DNA of 45,646 nucleotides from a virus. Shown piece by piece: positions 45,418 to 45,646 of this stretch (position 1 is the stretch's first letter; every line of letters begins with the position of its first letter). The translations under genes were made by a program, and so were the position numbers. The stretch is from IMG/VR virus record IMGVR_UViG_3300045978_000095, positions 1-45,646 of that record, one strand, 5' to 3'. The notes under the pieces were generated by a model. The model made no database searches. It was given only the letters and a program-made list of their open reading frames with translations, and was not told the DNA's origin.

Positions 45418-45646
45418 TCAGAACCTCGTTCCAGCAGCCGCACCACCAGCAAGGCCGGCGAGCATAAGTGGCAAGGCTATCGGTTGCAGTCCAGGTATCA
45501 TCGAAGCCATCATTCCCATAGTGGCCATGCCGCCCATGCCACCTTGAATACCGCCAGAGATCGGATTGAAGCTCGGCTGCGACGGCATAGTTGTGCTAGT
45601 CCCCGACTGCTTACCAAACTGCGTTGCGAGCGGATTGACAACGCTC
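45418..45646 (-). CDS. C-terminal 75 codons of the tail nozzle-like gene at base 1 (or end of an out-of-window gene)
   Basis: An open frame enters at the right edge and ends with TGA at 45420-45418. The sequence runs SVVNPLATQFGKQSGTSTTM, then PSQPSFNPISGGIQGGMGGM, ATMGMMASMIPGLQPIALPL and MLAGLAGGAAAGTRF. Joining base 45646 to base 1 keeps the frame of the gene at 1..1220 (the junction codon is TGG). The Gly/Met-rich, weakly hydrophobic tail differs in make-up from the N-terminal part, so a separate gene beyond the window cannot be fully ruled out. Confidence 0.65.
   Translation of the reverse strand, partial: SVVNPLATQFGKQSGTSTTMPSQPSFNPISGGIQGGMGGMATMGMMASMIPGLQPIALPLMLAGLAGGAAAGTRF

Noticed and set aside
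1-45646. Integrase, repressor, attachment site or transposon suggesting a prophage
   Set aside because: No recombinase, CI-like repressor, partition system or flanking bacterial gene was found; a lytic phage fits better.

Overview
The window looks like a complete genome of a lytic, tailed (podovirus-type) bacteriophage, about 45.6 kb, cut open at an arbitrary point. Reasons: there is one full set of head, portal, terminase, tail, ejection and lysis genes plus a replication set; there is no integrase, CI-like repressor, transposase, tRNA or bacterial gene; and the reading frame that leaves the window at base 1 (minus strand) re-enters in frame at base 45646 and stays open for 75 more codons to a stop at 45418. 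The capsid protein is of the SU10 (DUF5309) type. No phage RNA polymerase is visible, so host RNA polymerase is probably used throughout. Several promoter-like sites read CTTGAC-N17, the -35 form typical of Alphaproteobacteria. I infer a Gram-negative, perhaps alphaproteobacterial, host, with moderate confidence.

Layout. (1) 16911 down to 1, continuing across the junction to 45646 and down to 38386, all minus strand: the late operon. In transcription order: unknown 184-aa protein, candidate small terminase, PD-(D/E)XK nuclease, repeat-built 883-aa tail fibre, small proteins including one membrane/coiled-coil protein, virion-like proteins, large terminase, Cys-rich mini-protein, portal, scaffold-like protein, major capsid, head-tail adaptor, collar-type tail fibre, tail nozzle-like protein (split by the window ends), virion transglycosylase, 1314-aa ejection protein, endolysin with C-terminal membrane segments, and an Rz-like protein. 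(2) 16912-17343: divergent control region with a promoter for each arm, a 10-bp perfect inverted repeat and two operator-like dyads. (3) 17344 to about 29888, plus strand: early region with some 30 tightly packed, mostly unknown small genes, a winged-helix regulator, a HIRAN protein, a UvrD-like helicase, a membrane-anchored thermonuclease, at least four internal promoters and a hairpin-rich non-coding stretch (21707-21890). (4) 29885-38368, plus strand: replication and recombination. In order: Cas4-like nuclease, Sak4-like ATPase, candidate ssDNA-binding protein, ParB-methyltransferase fusion, DUF6378-like protein, uracil-DNA-glycosylase/3'-5' exonuclease protein, DUF7768 protein, family A DNA polymerase, DUF3987-type helicase. 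The two arms converge at 38368/38386.

The most unusual points are: a family A DNA polymerase whose exonuclease domain is broken over two genes with a DUF7768 gene lodged between them; a 33-35 bp dyad present four times, three of them just upstream of promoters; a nearly identical promoter cassette present twice; a short LTLEDL-like motif at or near the C-terminus of four otherwise unrelated early proteins; and a run of hairpins showing GGAAA in their loops.
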